A stretch of 54,791 bases of DNA, from assembly GCF_042652345.1 (NCBI RefSeq), contig NZ_JBHSJJ010000025.1:1-54791 (forward strand). The letters are read 5' to 3'. The DNA comes from Negadavirga shengliensis (GTDB lineage: Bacteria; Bacteroidota; Bacteroidia; Cytophagales; Cyclobacteriaceae). Positions 34,605 to 44,018 of the stretch are shown here, one piece after another. The notes under the pieces are model-generated. The model saw only the letters and a program-made list of their open reading frames with translations. It searched no databases and was not told the origin of the DNA. The stretch's first letter is position 1; each line of letters begins with the position of its first letter. Position numbers and translations under genes: made by a program.

Positions 34605-35948
34605 ATGGAACTCAACCACCTCACAGCAATTTCCTCCATAGATGGCAGATACGGGGCTAAAACCAGTCCTCTTATGGGCTATTTTTCTGAATATGCCCTT
34701 ATCAAATACCGGGTAAAAGTTGAAATCGAATACTTTGTCGCATTGTGTGAGTTACCTTTGCCCCAACTATCTGATGTCAACCCGAATGTTTTTCCCGCCT
34801 TACGAAAAATAGCAGAAACATTTTCTGAAGAAGACGCCCTGGATATCAAAGAAATTGAAAAAACCACCAATCATGATGTAAAAGCGGTAGAATATTTTCT
34901 AAAAGATCGCTTTAACAAATTGGGGCTGGAAAAATATGTGGAATTCATTCATTTCGGCCTTACCTCCCAGGACATCAATAACACGGCTATCCCCCTGATG
35001 TTCAAAGACGGGTTAAACCGTATTATTCTCCCGGAATTACATACTGTCATCAAACATATTTCCGACAGAGCTATACAATGGGATAATATTCCCATGCTGG
35101 CTAAAACCCATGGCCAGCCGGCCTCCCCTACCCGGTTAGGAAAGGAATTTCAGGTTTTTGTTGCCAGGCTTCAGAACCAGCTCCATTTATTGGACCAGAT
35201 TCCTTTTGCTGCGAAATTCGGGGGTGCTACCGGTAATATGAATGCACATTACATTGCTTACCCTGGAATAGACTGGAAAGCTTTTGCGGATGGCTTTGTA
35301 GACCAACGGCTTGCACTCTCAAGGAGCTATCCCACCACGCAAATTGAGCATTATGATCACCTGGCTGCACATATGGATGCGCTCAAAAGGATCAACACCA
35401 TTCTACTGGACTTTTCAAGAGATGTGTGGCAGTATATTTCTATGAATTATTTCAAACAGAAGATAAAAGCCGGCGAAATAGGCTCTTCAGCGATGCCGCA
35501 TAAAGTCAATCCCATCGACTTTGAAAACGCGGAAGGCAATCTTGGCATAGCCAATGCCCTTTTGGAGCATCTGGCCACAAAGCTTCCTGTAAGCAGACTG
35601 CAAAGGGATCTTACAGACAGTACTGTACTTCGTGTAATAGGGGTCCCCCTTGCTCATATGCTCATCTCTTTTCTATCGCTGTCCAAAGGGATAGGCAAAC
35701 TGGAACTCAATGAAGCTGCCATCAACGCTGATTTGGAAGACAATTGGGCGGTGGTTGCTGAAGCCATCCAGACCGTGTTGAGAAGGGAAGGGTATCCCAA
35801 ACCTTATGAGGCCTTGAAAGACCTGACACGAACAAATGAAAAAATCACCCCGGAATCGATTAAATCATTTATCAAAACCCTTGACGTGACCGGTGAGGTA
35901 AAAAAAGAACTGGAAAAAATCACCCCCTTTAATTACACCGGAAAGTAA
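34605..35948 (+). CDS. purB: Adenylosuccinate lyase
   Basis: 447 aa from the ATG at 34605 (MELNHLTAISSIDGRYG), which is the family N-terminus; the frame is open further upstream but that extension is not conserved-looking. PurB performs two fumarate-releasing steps of purine synthesis: SAICAR to AICAR and adenylosuccinate to AMP. Fumarase/aspartase-superfamily signatures are seen: FIHFGLTSQDINNTA, AKTHGQPASPTRLGKE, and the loop motif GSSAMPHKVNPIDFENAEGN. The length is that of the E. coli-type enzyme (about 456 aa). It is a single gene between two hairpin terminators. Confidence 0.96.
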   Translation: MELNHLTAISSIDGRYGAKTSPLMGYFSEYALIKYRVKVEIEYFVALCELPLPQLSDVNPNVFPALRKIAETFSEEDALDIKEIEKTTNHDVKAVEYFLKDRFNKLGLEKYVEFIHFGLTSQDINNTAIPLMFKDGLNRIILPELHTVIKHISDRAIQWDNIPMLAKTHGQPASPTRLGKEFQVFVARLQNQLHLLDQIPFAAKFGGATGNMNAHYIAYPGIDWKAFADGFVDQRLALSRSYPTTQIEHYDHLAAHMDALKRINTILLDFSRDVWQYISMNYFKQKIKAGEIGSSAMPHKVNPIDFENAEGNLGIANALLEHLATKLPVSRLQRDLTDSTVLRVIGVPLAHMLISFLSLSKGIGKLELNEAAINADLEDNWAVVAEAIQTVLRREGYPKPYEALKDLTRTNEKITPESIKSFIKTLDVTGEVKKELEKITPFNYTGK

Positions 35949-35965
35949 TTTTTGAATATTTTATG

Positions 35966-36008
35966 AACGGTGAAACCTTATTTTGGCTTTGCCGTTTTCT
36001 TATTTTTA
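35966..36008 (+). terminator. Terminator after purB
   Basis: Stem aacggtgaaacc (35966-35977) / ggctttgccgtt (35985-35996), twelve positions with two G-U pairs and one mismatch, followed by a T-rich tail. It is 17 bp after the purB stop. Confidence 0.7.
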
Positions 36009-36144
36009 TCACGTTTCAAAAACTTGCCCAACAGTCTGATGATAATGGTTTTTGATTAAAAAAATGCTGCTTGCATACAAAAAGCAGAATATTATTTCAT
36101 ATATTTATATTCAACTATTCATAATATATAGTTAAAATAGAATT

Positions 36145-37701
36145 ATGCCTAATCGTAAAGGTTTATTTGCCAACCTCGGAGCAGACCTGCCCGCTGGTTT
36201 AGTAGTATTCTTGGTGGCATTGCCCCTGTGTTTGGGTATTGCATTGGCCTCCGGGGCTCCTTTATTTTCCGGAATTATCGCAGGTATAATAGGGGGATTA
36301 GTCATTGGACCATTATCAGGATCACATACCGCGGTGTCCGGACCGGCAGCGGGGCTTACGGTTATTGTCCTCAATGCCATCGAGGACCTTCAAGCCTTCG
36401 ATCTTTTTCTTACTGCCGTCGTTATCGCAGGGGTGATTCAAATTGTTTTGGGCATTATTAAGGCAGGGGTGATTGGATATTACTTTCCCACCTCTGTGAT
36501 CAAGGGGATGTTGGCGGGGATAGGAATCATACTGATCATTAAACAATTACCCTATGTATTCGGCGTTAATGAAACAGAACTGGTAAGAGATTATATCCCA
36601 TTTGTTAATGATTTGGATGCCGTCTTATCCCTTAAATTACTCATCAACGAATTTCATCTAGGTGCAATAATCATCGGTTTTGCCTCCCTTTTTATATTGG
36701 TTTTATGGGAAAAACCATTTATTAAATCCAACAAAGCGCTGAAAGTCGTCCCCGGAGCTTTAGTGGCTGTTATCGTCAGCATAGGCTTTAACAAATTTTT
36801 CAAGTTCTACGTCCCCAACCTATATATCAATACAGAAAACAAAGTCAACCTGCCTGACATTACAGGATGGGACAATATGCTGTCTCAATTCATCATTTTC
36901 AATCCCTCCGGCCTGTTGAATCCTGAGGTATGGATGGTCGGCTTCACCATCGCCATCATTGCCAGTCTGGAAACCCTTCTTAGTCTTGAAGCCGCGGATA
37001 AAATCGACCCCTATAAAAGGATCTCCCCGCCAAACAGGGAACTTGTCGCTCAAGGGATCGGCAACCTGGCTAATGGACTGATTGGGGGAATGCCGGTCAC
37101 CGCGGTAATTGTGCGGAGTTCCGCCAATGTGAGTTCTGGCGCTAAATCCAAAATGTCTGCCATTTTCCATGGCTTTTTGTTGCTGCTGAGCGTCTTGCTG
37201 ATCCCAGACTTGCTCAACCTGATCCCCCTTGCCAGTTTGGCAGCCATCCTGTTGTTGGTAGGCTATAAGCTTTCAAAGATCTCCCTATTTAAATCCATGT
37301 ATCGCCTTGGATGGGATCAGTTCCTGCCATTTATCGTTACCATTATAGGCATCATTGTGTTTGACCTTCTCAAAGGAATAGGTCTTGGGATGATTGTGGG
37401 AGTGATTTATATCTTGATGCGAAACTTTAAAAATTCCCATTTCCTAAGGGACAGGGAAGACGACGGCTTGGTCCATATCGTGTTGGCCGAGGAGGTAAGC
37501 TTCCTGAATAAGGGCGCCTTGATTAATTCGCTGAACAGCATCCCTGACCATAAAAAAGTCCTGATCGACGGATCCAATTCAAAAGTCATTGATTATGATG
37601 TACTTGAAGTGATAGAAAATTTCAAGACCAATGCAAAAGAGAGGGATATCGAAGTGGAAACCATCAATATTAAACCTGTTACCATTAAAAGTCTTCATTA
37701 A
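36145..37701 (+). CDS. SulP-family anion transporter with STAS-like C-terminus
   Basis: 518 aa. The transmembrane region (about 10-430) has the SulP hallmarks: GLVVFLVALPLCLGIALASG near the start, GPLSGSHTAVSGPAAGLTVI, TSVIKGMLAGIGIILIIKQ, and the helix-8/9 region ASLETLLSLEAADKIDPYKR, followed by GLIGGMPVTAVIVRSSANVS. The C-terminal 85 residues form a short STAS-like domain (KKVLIDGSNSKVIDYDVLEV). SulP proteins carry sulfate, bicarbonate or other anions, mostly as Na+ or H+ symporters. The substrate cannot be read from sequence, and no carbonic anhydrase is adjacent. Convergent with the CtlX-like operon. Confidence 0.92.
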   Translation: MPNRKGLFANLGADLPAGLVVFLVALPLCLGIALASGAPLFSGIIAGIIGGLVIGPLSGSHTAVSGPAAGLTVIVLNAIEDLQAFDLFLTAVVIAGVIQIVLGIIKAGVIGYYFPTSVIKGMLAGIGIILIIKQLPYVFGVNETELVRDYIPFVNDLDAVLSLKLLINEFHLGAIIIGFASLFILVLWEKPFIKSNKALKVVPGALVAVIVSIGFNKFFKFYVPNLYINTENKVNLPDITGWDNMLSQFIIFNPSGLLNPEVWMVGFTIAIIASLETLLSLEAADKIDPYKRISPPNRELVAQGIGNLANGLIGGMPVTAVIVRSSANVSSGAKSKMSAIFHGFLLLLSVLLIPDLLNLIPLASLAAILLLVGYKLSKISLFKSMYRLGWDQFLPFIVTIIGIIVFDLLKGIGLGMIVGVIYILMRNFKNSHFLRDREDDGLVHIVLAEEVSFLNKGALINSLNSIPDHKKVLIDGSNSKVIDYDVLEVIENFKTNAKERDIEVETINIKPVTIKSLH

Positions 37702-37729
37702 AAGGCTTTTGATGGTACCGATGATTTTC

Positions 37730-38662
37730 TCAGGCGACCGGAAGAAAAATCTCTGCCAACATGCAGCGTATACTTCCGCCGCCCAGGCTTTCTATCATGG
37801 AGACATCCGGTGTAATAACGCCAGTACACCTCTCAATGGTTTTGATTTGGCCTTTCCTTAAAGAGCGATAGGCGGTTTCTGACATAACCGTATACCTTTC
37901 GCCGTTTTTATTAATCAGCTCCAGCATGTTCCCACAGAAATTCATTTTTTGGTGAACGGTAATGGGGATAATTTTCTTTCCTGAATTTTCAAGCTGTGTT
38001 TTGAGGTTCATTTTTTCAAACGTGGAAGGAATGGCGTCCAAACATGTGACAGCTAGGTCTGTTCCCACATGCATCATCACATTGGTATGATATACCGGAT
38101 ACATTTTCCCCGATTTTCTTATCACGGCATGAAATCCTACGACCTCATAGTCCATCAATGCTGCTAAATAGGCCAATGGAACAGGATGTGTCCTTTCCGA
38201 AGCGGCCGCATAGGCTATTTTTTGTACCCGGTCAAACACAACGCTTCCCGTTCCTTCTAAAAACTGCCCATCTTCCTCAAAAAAGGTCAAATCGATGATT
38301 TCATCTACCCTGTAACCTTTATTGATTAGCAGTTCAATGATTTCTTTCCTCCTTTCTAACCTTCTGTTGCGTGCCTTCATCGGATAAATGATGGCTTTGC
38401 CATCTCCATGGGTACTTAACCAATTATTTGGAAAGACAGCATCCGGCTTTGATGGTAAAGCGGTGTCTTCTGCTACAATCACTTCTATACCGCGTTCACG
38501 CAAAGCGTTGACACTGTTTTCAAATTGATACCTGACAAGCCTTTTTACTTCAGATAAGTCATTGCCTTTATATGCCCTTTGAAAAAGGTTGTCGTAAGCA
38601 GTCTGGGGATTAAAACCAAAAGCTGCCGGTCTGACCATCAATACAGCTGAGGCTGTCTGCAT
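37730..38662 (-). CDS. ctlX: Arginine-deiminase-fold hydrolase, CtlX-like (citrulline-utilisation type)
   Basis: 310 aa of the guanidino-group-modifying (amidinotransferase/arginine deiminase) superfamily. Motifs include VMVRPAAFGFNPQTAYDN, PDAVFPNNWLSTH, FLEGTGSVVFD, PVYHTNVMMHVG and a C-terminal catalytic Cys at residue 300 in GGGSIRCMLAEIFLP. These match the CtlX group, named for citrulline use in Francisella. The exact reaction in this organism is not shown. It lies 29 bp downstream of a propeller-protein gene on the same strand. No arginine, citrulline or ornithine genes are visible nearby. Confidence 0.88.
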   Translation of the reverse strand: MQTASAVLMVRPAAFGFNPQTAYDNLFQRAYKGNDLSEVKRLVRYQFENSVNALRERGIEVIVAEDTALPSKPDAVFPNNWLSTHGDGKAIIYPMKARNRRLERRKEIIELLINKGYRVDEIIDLTFFEEDGQFLEGTGSVVFDRVQKIAYAAASERTHPVPLAYLAALMDYEVVGFHAVIRKSGKMYPVYHTNVMMHVGTDLAVTCLDAIPSTFEKMNLKTQLENSGKKIIPITVHQKMNFCGNMLELINKNGERYTVMSETAYRSLRKGQIKTIERCTGVITPDVSMIESLGGGSIRCMLAEIFLPVA

Positions 38663-38691
38663 TATCTACGGAATCTATAAGGTATGAAATA

Positions 38692-39624
38692 TCAGTTTTG
38701 TGAGACGGGGACTAATCTGTCATATCTGTACAGCACCGGCTCAACACGAAGGCGCTTCTCACTCAGCGTAAAATATCCCTGCCCATCAGCCGAAAAAGCT
38801 ATGGCTTCTCCTTGGGGTTCCGGATTATAAGGCAGAAGTACCGGGGTACGCTTCAGGGCCTGGACAACACTCTCCCCTTCATTCCTTTCCCAGTAATAGA
38901 TCACCCAATAATTCTTAATCAATATCTGTTTTCCGTCTCCGGATATATCGCCTCCCGTAGACAATGTGATGGGTAGGTTCATTACTTTTTCCAACAATAC
39001 CTTTTCATGCTCCAGCTTGTCCACGGCTGCCCGGTATAGAGCATTGCTGCTGTCCCTTTTAGAAAGGATGAAAAGGTCGCCTGTCCAAGGGTCAACAAGT
39101 AGCGTTTCTGCATCCTGTGGCCCATCCGGGTATTCCAAAGCAACCTTGTCAGGAACAATGGATAAATCGGATTCAAGCAAATCCGGTTCTTTAAATCTGT
39201 AAACGTAGATCTGATCGTGCCTGGAATAGTTGTCTCCAATTTCTCCGATATAAATATAAGAAGATCCCCTATCCGGACCCGGCCCCACTGCAATATCTTC
39301 CCAATCTCTGTTATTGACCCCTTCCAACTTGATTTTGCCCACATAGCTTCCCGAAGTGTCGATCATGTACACGTAAGGTTTTCCGCCACTATCATTATGC
39401 GCATACAAAATCCCGGGATGCACACGTGAAGCAGCCAGCCCGCTTGCTTCGTCTATTTCCTTGTTGTCGATTATTCCTATAGGCCTGTTACTGGTAAATA
39501 GCGTGTCCACTACTTGCGTATTGATCCGCAAATCATATTTATCCTGCAATTTCTCCGCCATCAGGAAGGGGATGATGGAAAAAAGAAAGAACAATTTTAA
39601 CAAAAACTCCATTGAAAAACGCAT
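38692..39624 (-). CDS. Exported beta-propeller-like protein
   Basis: 310 aa from the first ATG; an internal ATG at 39612 (MEFLLKLFFLFSIIPFLMAE) also gives a signal peptide. The mature part looks like a beta-propeller, with blade-like segments EIDEASGLAASRVHPGILYA, RDWEDIAVGPGPDRGSSYIY, PQDAETLLVDPWTGDLFIL and PEPQGEAIAFSADGQGYFTL. This combination is common in uncharacterised Bacteroidota proteins (SdiA-regulated / esterase-like phytase-type folds are possible relatives). No catalytic residues were assigned. First gene of a probable two-gene operon with the CtlX-like hydrolase. Confidence 0.78.
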   Translation of the reverse strand: MRFSMEFLLKLFFLFSIIPFLMAEKLQDKYDLRINTQVVDTLFTSNRPIGIIDNKEIDEASGLAASRVHPGILYAHNDSGGKPYVYMIDTSGSYVGKIKLEGVNNRDWEDIAVGPGPDRGSSYIYIGEIGDNYSRHDQIYVYRFKEPDLLESDLSIVPDKVALEYPDGPQDAETLLVDPWTGDLFILSKRDSSNALYRAAVDKLEHEKVLLEKVMNLPITLSTGGDISGDGKQILIKNYWVIYYWERNEGESVVQALKRTPVLLPYNPEPQGEAIAFSADGQGYFTLSEKRLRVEPVLYRYDRLVPVSQN

Positions 39625-39781
39625 AATTTGGACTTATATAGGTAAAATTCGTTATGTCCTTGAGGTGCCATAGCAACCCCTATTCAAACAGTTCACCCGG
39701 TATTAAAACGGCAACACCGCAGAACAAGTTTCTTTTGATATGTTTTTTCAAATATAAAAAATTGCATTTTAAATTTATTTT

Positions 39782-39814
39782 TAACTAAAAAAAAGCGGCA
39801 CATTGGCCGCTTTT
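39782..39814 (-). terminator. Terminator of clpC
   Basis: Stem aaaagcggc (39791-39799) / gccgctttt (39806-39814) with a 6-nt loop. Read on the minus strand it is followed by eight T, the classic intrinsic terminator form, about 22 bp after the clpC stop. Confidence 0.88.
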
Positions 39815-39835
39815 CAAATGGTTGCTTTTTTATAA

Positions 39836-42361
39836 TCAGTCCGCTTTCTCTTTTTTGCTGACACTGATCGTCAATACATCACCTTCCCCTGAGTAATCTG
39901 CAAGGATCACGTCTCCATCCGAAAGTTCTCCTTTAAGGATTTCTTCCGCAATCGCATCTTCCAAGTATTTCTGAATAGCTCTGTTCAAAGGCCTTGCGCC
40001 ATACTGCTTGTCATAGCCTTTTTCGGACAGGAAGTCCTTGGCTTTATCTGTGAGCTCGATGACATAACCCAAATCCGTGATCCTGGCAAACAACTTGGAC
40101 AAGTTGATATCAATAATCTTATGGATATCATCTTTGGACAGTGAGTTGAATATAACCACGTCATCCAATCTGTTCAGGAATTCTGGGCTGAAGGCTTTTT
40201 TAAGGGCGCTCTGGATAGTAGACTTCATCACGTCGTCCATATTCTCCTGTTTGGATTTGGAAGCAAAACCGATACCTGCGCCAAAATCCTTGAGATCCCT
40301 GACCCCGATATTGGAAGTCATGATGATGATGGTGTTTCTAAAATCCACTCTTCTTCCAAGCCCATCTGTCAATATACCGTCATCCAATACCTGCAGCAAG
40401 ATATTAAATACATCCGGGTGCGCTTTCTCAATCTCGTCCAATAAGACCACGGAATATGGCTTTCTCCTTACTTTTTCTGTAAGCTGTCCTCCTTCCTCAT
40501 ATCCTACGTAACCCGGAGGCGCGCCTACCAATCTTGACACACTGAATTTCTCCATGTATTCAGACATGTCAATTCTGATAAGGGCATCCTCTTTGTCGAA
40601 CAAGTAAGTAGCAAGCATCTTCGCCAACTCTGTCTTACCTACCCCGGTGGGCCCGAGGAACACAAATGAACCTATAGGTTTCCTCGGATCTTTCAGACCC
40701 ACCCTGGTCCTTTGAATGGCCTTGGTGAGCTTTTTAATGGCTTCATCCTGACCTACTACCCTGTTTTTCAGTTCCTCACCCATGTTGAGCAATTTTGAAC
40801 CTTCATTTTGGGCAATTCTCCTCGCAGGAATACCGGTCATCATGGCTATTACCTCAGCTACATTGTCTTCTTCAACGGTATACCGTTTGGTTTTACTTTC
40901 TTCTTCCCACTTGGCTTTGGCGTTTTCCAGCTGTTCAAGAAGCTTTTTCTCTTTATCTCTCAACTGGGCAGCTTCCTCATATTTCTGACTTTTGACCACC
41001 CTGTTTTTTTCGATCTTTATCTTCTCGACTTCCTCCTCCAGTTTGAGAATATTATCCGGAACATGAATGTTGTTGATGTGTACCCTGGCGCCGGCCTCAT
41101 CAAGGATATCTATTGCCTTGTCCGGTAGAAACCTATCTGAAATATACCTGTCAGACAACTTCACGCAGGCCTGAATAGCCTCCGGTGTATAGTTGACATT
41201 ATGATGGTCCTCATACTTGTCTTTGATATTCTCCAGAATCTGAATGGTTTCTTCCGGTGAGGTAGCATCCACCATCACCATTTGGAATCTCCTGGCCAAT
41301 GCGCCGTCCTTCTCGATGTATTGTCTGTATTCATCAAGAGTAGTAGCGCCTATACATTGGATTTCGCCCCGGGCCAAAGCCGGCTTAAACATGTTTGAGG
41401 CGTCCAGCGAACCACTGGCTCCGCCTGCACCCACGATGGTATGCAGCTCATCAATAAACAGGATGACATTGGGAGATTTTTCCAGTTCATTCATCACCGC
41501 CTTCATCCTTTCCTCGAATTGCCCTCTGTATTTGGTACCCGCAACCAACGAAGCCAAGTCCAACGTGACCACCCTTTTGTTAAAGAGTACACGGGAAACT
41601 TTCTTTTGAACGATCCTTAAGGCGAGTCCCTCCGCAATAGCTGTCTTGCCCACTCCTGGTTCACCGATAAGGATCGGATTGTTTTTCTTTCTTCTTGAAA
41701 GTATCTGTGCCACCCTTTCAATTTCCTTCTCACGTCCGATGATTGGGTCCAGTTTGTCCTCTTCGGCCATTCTCGTCAGATCTCTGCCGAAATTGTCAAG
41801 CACGGGGGTACGGGATTTTTCTGCACTTCCCTTCGAGCTGCCAGATGAGCCACTTGACGCCCCGAACAATTTAGAGCCTTCCTCATCAGAGTCATCTGCC
41901 TCTGGTCCGGATCGGGGGGATTGGTCTGTCTGGAATTCCAACATTTCCTTTACGGTGTCATATGTAGCATCAAACTTTTGCAGAATTTGCGTAGCAATAT
42001 TATCTTCATCCCTTAAGATAGACAACAAAAGATGCTCGGTTCCGATAAGTTGACTCTTGAATATCTTTGCCTCTAAATAAGTTATTTTCAAAACTTTTTC
42101 AGACTGCCTGGTAAGTGGAATATTGGCCAAGTTCTTGACATTGTGGTTAGCGGTTCCCTTCACCGCCCTCTCCACCGAACTCCTCAATTCATCCAAGGGG
42201 ACGCCAAGCTTCTTTAGAATGGAAACAGCCACACCCTCTCCTTCACGGATCATACCCAGTAAGAGGTGTTCCGTACCAATGTAATCATGCCCCAATCGCA
42301 AAGCCTCTTCACGACTCAGGGAGATCACCTCTTTGACTCTGTTTGAAAATTTTGCTTCCAT
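39836..42361 (-). CDS. clpC: ATP-dependent Clp protease ATP-binding subunit ClpC
   Basis: 841-aa Hsp100 unfoldase that feeds substrates to ClpP. Two Clp-N repeats (about 1-145; FSNRVKEVISLSREEALRLG, GTEHLLLGMIREGEG) precede the first AAA module with Walker A GEPGVGKTA (233-241) and Walker B VILFIDELHT. A UVR-type coiled middle segment (YEEAAQLRDKEKKLLEQLEN) distinguishes ClpC from ClpB and ClpA. The second AAA module has Walker A GPTGVGKTELAK and Walker B VVLLDEIEKAHPD. The IGF in GAGIGFAS is a plausible ClpP-docking tripeptide. An acidic/Ser-Gly-rich linker (about 145-190) follows the N domain. Single gene with its own terminator; clpP is not in the window. Confidence 0.97.
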   Translation of the reverse strand: MEAKFSNRVKEVISLSREEALRLGHDYIGTEHLLLGMIREGEGVAVSILKKLGVPLDELRSSVERAVKGTANHNVKNLANIPLTRQSEKVLKITYLEAKIFKSQLIGTEHLLLSILRDEDNIATQILQKFDATYDTVKEMLEFQTDQSPRSGPEADDSDEEGSKLFGASSGSSGSSKGSAEKSRTPVLDNFGRDLTRMAEEDKLDPIIGREKEIERVAQILSRRKKNNPILIGEPGVGKTAIAEGLALRIVQKKVSRVLFNKRVVTLDLASLVAGTKYRGQFEERMKAVMNELEKSPNVILFIDELHTIVGAGGASGSLDASNMFKPALARGEIQCIGATTLDEYRQYIEKDGALARRFQMVMVDATSPEETIQILENIKDKYEDHHNVNYTPEAIQACVKLSDRYISDRFLPDKAIDILDEAGARVHINNIHVPDNILKLEEEVEKIKIEKNRVVKSQKYEEAAQLRDKEKKLLEQLENAKAKWEEESKTKRYTVEEDNVAEVIAMMTGIPARRIAQNEGSKLLNMGEELKNRVVGQDEAIKKLTKAIQRTRVGLKDPRKPIGSFVFLGPTGVGKTELAKMLATYLFDKEDALIRIDMSEYMEKFSVSRLVGAPPGYVGYEEGGQLTEKVRRKPYSVVLLDEIEKAHPDVFNILLQVLDDGILTDGLGRRVDFRNTIIIMTSNIGVRDLKDFGAGIGFASKSKQENMDDVMKSTIQSALKKAFSPEFLNRLDDVVIFNSLSKDDIHKIIDINLSKLFARITDLGYVIELTDKAKDFLSEKGYDKQYGARPLNRAIQKYLEDAIAEEILKGELSDGDVILADYSGEGDVLTISVSKKEKAD

Positions 42362-42445
42362 TTATATCCTTTCTTAATAATCGCTGTAGAATATTGATTA
42401 ATGTTATCGAATTTGTTTTAAAAACACAATACTTTTATATATTGT

Positions 42446-43132
42446 TCAATTACTTTTTTTGGAGAGAGCCAGTATTTTGCCTGCCTGCACGCCCTCACAA
42501 AACAACAAATCCAGAACACAAAGGTTGGGAACAAAGTCTGCGCCAAATATTTGCTGATAGGGATGAGGAAGGTATAATTCCCTTTCTCCATAAGGCTGTT
42601 TGGCATTGATTAAGCCCCTAATATCCTCACAATCCTCATTTTTGATTGCTGATGAGGTTGTTACCATTTTGACATTCCATCCCAAAAATTTAAGACAAAG
42701 TGTCAGTATTTTCCGGTTTAAATCCAACAGGTATTTATGCTGTTGTAAATATACATGCTCCAAATCAGAATAAAAATGTTCAAAGAAAGGGGCTTTTCCA
42801 TAAGCGCTTTGGATACCCCGCAAGTGAACATTCATCCATTTTTGACTATAATCGATCTTAATCTCTTTATAAGGTTTTCTGCTTCGTGCCCCCAGCACCG
42901 GGACGCTTAATTGTTCCGTCTTATTGGCCAGCAGAATCCTGGTCCGGTTTCTATATGACTGTCTTACATAAGGATCATTCGGGTCGATAATCAGTTCATC
43001 TGCACCATGAATAGCGGAGAAAAACTCTAATGAAGGCAAATAAAAGAGGTCAAAAACCATCTTCTTTGTGTTATGTAGGGGCATCAAACAAGCGTTTTCA
43101 TACAAATTAAAATAATGAAAGCCGCTTCCCAA
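42446..43132 (-). CDS. WbqC family protein
   Basis: 228 aa. The conserved WbqC pattern is visible: FDLFYLPSLEFFSAIHGADE near the N-terminus, YRNRTRILLANKTEQLSVPV, KMVTTSSAIKNED and the C-terminal YLPHPYQQIFGADFVPNLCV, LDLLFCEG. An internal ATG at 43060 (MVFDLFYLPS) is an alternative start that would remove about 24 residues without family features. Biochemical function is not established for the family, which is often near glycan or aminotransferase genes. Encoded 17 bp after the Sua5-type gene, probably the same operon. Confidence 0.87.
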   Translation of the reverse strand: MGSGFHYFNLYENACLMPLHNTKKMVFDLFYLPSLEFFSAIHGADELIIDPNDPYVRQSYRNRTRILLANKTEQLSVPVLGARSRKPYKEIKIDYSQKWMNVHLRGIQSAYGKAPFFEHFYSDLEHVYLQQHKYLLDLNRKILTLCLKFLGWNVKMVTTSSAIKNEDCEDIRGLINAKQPYGERELYLPHPYQQIFGADFVPNLCVLDLLFCEGVQAGKILALSKKSN

Positions 43133-43149
43133 AACGTAGACCGTCCTTT

Positions 43150-43779
43150 TTACAAAATTTCTGACAGTTCGCCCAGTCCCTGTCTAACCACTTCAATTTC
43201 TTCTCCGGTACAATCCACGACCGTTGAGGCGATGTTATTGCCATACCCTCCATCTATGACCACATCAACCAGATCTCTGTATTTTTCGTAAATCAGTTCC
43301 GGGTCGGTGCTGTATTCAACCACATCATCCTCATCCCTTATGGAAGTGGTAAGAATGGGCTGCCCCAACTCCCGCACCAGGGTTCTGGGGATGGAATGGT
43401 CGGGCACTCTGATCCCCACCGTTCTCTTCCTGTTGTTCAATAGTTTAGGCACCTTGTTGTTGGCTTCCAAAATAAATGTATATGGTCCTGGCAATGCCTT
43501 TTTCATAAGTTTAAACACAGGGGTACTCAATGCCCTTGTGTATTCCGAAATATTGCTCAAATCATAACATATAAACGAAAAATTCTGCTTCTGGGGTTTC
43601 ACTCCTTTGATCTGACATATGCGTTCTATCGCTTTCTGGTTGAAAATATCACAGCCCATACCATACACTGTATCCGTCGGGTAGATGATGATCCCTCCTT
43701 CCCTTAACACGGTTGTTATCTGTCTAATGCGCCTTGGATCCGGGTTTTCGGGATATAATCTTATAAATTCAGCCGCCAT
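43150..43779 (-). CDS. L-threonylcarbamoyladenylate synthase (Sua5/YciO/YrdC family)
   Basis: 209 aa. The family makes threonylcarbamoyl-AMP from threonine, bicarbonate and ATP for the t6A37 modification of ANN-decoding tRNAs. Motifs seen: GGIIIYPTDTVYGMGCDIFN, CQIKGVKPQKQNFSFI, KALPGPYTFILEAN, KRTVGIRVPDHSIPR and PILTTSIRDEDDVVE. The C-terminus (STVVDCTGEEIEVVRQGLGE) is typical. The KRxKxKP-like basic motif reads KGVKPQK, nearer YciO than YrdC, so it may be the YciO-type paralogue. First gene of a two-gene minus-strand operon, divergent from mltG. Confidence 0.9.
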   Translation of the reverse strand: MAAEFIRLYPENPDPRRIRQITTVLREGGIIIYPTDTVYGMGCDIFNQKAIERICQIKGVKPQKQNFSFICYDLSNISEYTRALSTPVFKLMKKALPGPYTFILEANNKVPKLLNNRKRTVGIRVPDHSIPRTLVRELGQPILTTSIRDEDDVVEYSTDPELIYEKYRDLVDVVIDGGYGNNIASTVVDCTGEEIEVVRQGLGELSEIL

Positions 43780-44018
43780 CCGACCTTCTAAATTTGAGCA
43801 TCAAAATATCAAAATATCCTCTTCGGATAGATAAAGTAAAACAATAATTTGCCAAAATAAAAACATACGGGGATATTTAACATATCTCCCCCCGGCTTTT
43901 TTTGCAAAAAAACAAGTAACCAATTAAGTATTATATTTGTAAGGTCAATCAAAGAAAAATCTGCTGAATTAAAGGGGCGGGGATTCCCCTTCATTCTATT
44001 CAAACAACTGACTGGAAG

